A stretch of DNA of 8,240 nucleotides from Mariniphaga sp. Lineage in GTDB: Bacteria; Bacteroidota; Bacteroidia; Bacteroidales; Prolixibacteraceae. This document shows positions 6,668 through 8,240 of this stretch, piece after piece. The DNA lies in the NCBI GenBank assembly GCA_025363795.1, contig JANYLE010000341.1, positions 1-8,240 of the forward strand. Reading direction: 5' to 3'. Positions within the stretch are counted from its first letter, which is position 1. Each line of letters opens with the position of its first letter. The notes under the pieces are model-generated. The model saw only the letters and a program-made list of their open reading frames with translations. It was not told the DNA's origin and made no database searches. Both the position numbers and the translations under genes were made by a program.

Positions 6668-8240
6668 TTAATCTTCGACTTGTTCTGCTTCGTAAGCTTT
6701 GAGCAACTCGTCCTGAATTTCGGCAGGAACCTTCTCGTAATTCGAGAATTTCAGTTTGAACATTGCACGTCCCTGTGTAATGGAACTTAGAGAGGTAGAA
6801 TATTTGTTCATCTCCTTAAGTGGAACTTTGGCCAAAATCTTCTCAAACCCTTTTTCCGAACTCATCCCCATGATCAACGCACGACGTCCCTGAAGGTCGC
6901 CCATCACATCGCCTAACCGATCAGAAGGAACTAATACTTCAACATCATAAATTGGTTCCAGAATTTTAGGTCCTGCATTTTTAAATGCTGCGCTGAAAGC
7001 ATTACGTCCTGCCAGCCTAAATGAAATTTCGTTTGAATCGACCGGGTGCATTTTTCCGTCATAAACACATACCCTGATGTCGCGGGCGTAAGAACCTGTA
7101 AGTGGTCCTTCCTCCATTTTTTCCATAATTCCCTTCAAAATTGCAGGAAGGAATCGTGCATCAATAGCGCCACCGACAATACAATTACAGAAAACGAGCT
7201 TTCCACCCCAGGGTAATTCGGTTACATCAGTCCCCCGTAAGCTGATTTTCATCTCCTTACCGTCAATTCTGTACATTTCAGGGACAGGCATCCCTTCTTC
7301 GAATGGCTCAATTACCATATGCACTTCTCCAAACTGTCCCGAACCTCCGCTCTGTTTACGGTGACGATAGTCGCCTGGTGCTACTTTGGTAATTGTTTCA
7401 CGATAGGGGATTTTAGGTTTTAAAAATTGAATGTCAATTTTGTAAACATTGTCAAAATACCATTTTAATGTATTGACGTGGTATTCACCTTGACCATGCA
7501 GCAGAATTTGTTTTAATTCTTTCGAATATTCAATAACATAGGTAGGATCTTCTTCTGCAAGTTTATGCAGGTATTCTCCCATTTTTTCTTCATCGGACTC
7601 GTTAACTGCTTTTATTGCTGTCGTATACCTTGGCGCTGGAAATCTTAAAGGTGGGAAAATGATATCTGCATCTTTTTCGCAGAGCGTGTGGTTATGTTTT
7701 ACCTCTTTCAGTTTTACCGTAGCGCCAATGTCACCGGCTACCATTTCCGGGACTTTAGTCCTGTTTTTACCGGCTACAGCATAAATCTGTGAGATTCTTT
7801 CTTTCGAATTTTTGGTGGTGTTGATCAGATCCATTCCTTCTTTCAACGTACCGGAGATCACTTTAAAAAACGTGACCTCACCAACGTGCTGTTCAACAGA
7901 AGTTTGGAATACGAAAATTGAGGTTGGACCATTGACATCCATCTTAATGAATTTCCCGTCAACAGTTTCAACAGGAGCAAGTTCTCCCGGATTTGGAGCA
8001 ACATTGCAGATAAATTCCATCAGTCGGCGGATTCCCATATCACGTGCAGCACAGGTGCAGAATACAGGATAAAGACCCCTGCTTAGCATTCCAAGTTTTA
8101 GCCCTTTCCGCATTTCATCCTCGTTAAGGTTTCCCTGCTCAAAGAAGAGCTCCATTAATTCTTCGTCGTTTTCAGCTGCCATTTCAAGCAGTTGATTGTG
8201 TGCCTCGTCTGCCCTTTCAAGTTCAGATGCGGGAATGTCA
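6668..8240 (-). CDS. Elongation factor G paralogue (EF-G2-like), N-terminal GTPase core cut by window edge
   Basis: The 523 visible residues enter at the right edge and end at a TAA at 6668-6670. The reading frame is open upstream of the Met at 8182 (DIPASELERADEAHNQLLE), so that Met is internal. By comparison with a family of about 720 residues, roughly 200 N-terminal residues, including the P-loop and switch regions, lie outside. Visible parts are the end of the G domain, domain II (about 104-186), domain III (198-276, with LHGQGEYHV), domain IV (284-420, with KQSGGSGQFGEVH, GSYARDIRV and HPVDSNEISF) and domain V (423-515, LQGRRALIMGM). EF-G moves tRNAs and mRNA through the ribosome. The details (FRLAGRNAFSAAF, MGMSSEKGFEKI) match the Bacteroidota EF-G2 paralogue as I remember it better than canonical FusA. 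In Bacteroides thetaiotaomicron such a paralogue is reported to support translation in carbon starvation. Whether this copy hydrolyses GTP cannot be judged here. Confidence 0.9.
   Translation of the reverse strand, partial: DIPASELERADEAHNQLLEMAAENDEELMELFFEQGNLNEDEMRKGLKLGMLSRGLYPVFCTCAARDMGIRRLMEFICNVAPNPGELAPVETVDGKFIKMDVNGPTSIFVFQTSVEQHVGEVTFFKVISGTLKEGMDLINTTKNSKERISQIYAVAGKNRTKVPEMVAGDIGATVKLKEVKHNHTLCEKDADIIFPPLRFPAPRYTTAIKAVNESDEEKMGEYLHKLAEEDPTYVIEYSKELKQILLHGQGEYHVNTLKWYFDNVYKIDIQFLKPKIPYRETITKVAPGDYRHRKQSGGSGQFGEVHMVIEPFEEGMPVPEMYRIDGKEMKISLRGTDVTELPWGGKLVFCNCIVGGAIDARFLPAILKGIMEKMEEGPLTGSYARDIRVCVYDGKMHPVDSNEISFRLAGRNAFSAAFKNAGPKILEPIYDVEVLVPSDRLGDVMGDLQGRRALIMGMSSEKGFEKILAKVPLKEMNKYSTSLSSITQGRAMFKLKFSNYEKVPAEIQDELLKAYEAEQVED

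Noticed and set aside
7812..8072. Plus-strand open frame of 86 codons
   Set aside because: It is antisense to the highly conserved EF-G-like domain II region and has no recognisable product.
8180..8182. Met at 8182 as the start of the EF-G-like gene
   Set aside because: The frame stays open to the window edge and the upstream 19 residues align with the known G-domain end of EF-G2, so this Met is internal.
6668..8240. Ribosomal-protection tetracycline resistance protein (Tet(Q)-like)
   Set aside because: Domain IV and V motifs (KQSGGSGQFG, HPVDSNEISF, LQGRRALIMGM) fit the EF-G2 paralogue, and nothing around it suggests a resistance element.

Overview
The window suggests a member of the Bacteroidota, most likely order Bacteroidales or a relative. 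Three signs point there: a giant secreted protein ending in a type IX secretion (T9SS) sorting domain, an EF-G paralogue of the kind I know from Bacteroides-like genomes, and start codons without Shine-Dalgarno sequences in an AT-rich context. This assignment comes from remembered family features; no search was run.

Layout. (1) Positions 1-834, minus strand: the N-terminal 278 residues of an MBL-fold/beta-CASP hydrolase, running off the left edge. (2) Positions 835-1502: a 668-bp gap between divergent genes. It holds a striking 10-bp tandem repeat that folds back on itself and, at its right end, a doubtful short ORF overlapping the next start codon by ATGA. (3) Positions 1503-6479, plus strand: one intact 1658-residue secreted modular protein. 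It has a signal peptide, an N-terminal Ig-like region, alternating MBG/YDG-type and Ig-like repeats, further Ig-like domains, a conserved-looking ITGGGY module and a T9SS C-terminal sorting domain. (4) Positions 6480-6667: a convergent intergenic region with two hairpins; the second is a good terminator for the minus-strand gene. (5) Positions 6668-8240, minus strand: the C-terminal 523 residues of an EF-G paralogue (EF-G2-like), running off the right edge.

The genes do not form an operon or an obvious pathway. The two flanking genes are cytoplasmic housekeeping-type functions (a nucleic-acid or RNA hydrolase, and translation). The central gene is a self-contained surface or secreted protein, probably adhesive or structural. 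I find no strong evidence for a new multi-gene system. The features most worth a second look are the 10-bp foldback repeat, the modular architecture and uncharacterised ITGGGY module of the giant protein, and the EF-G paralogue.
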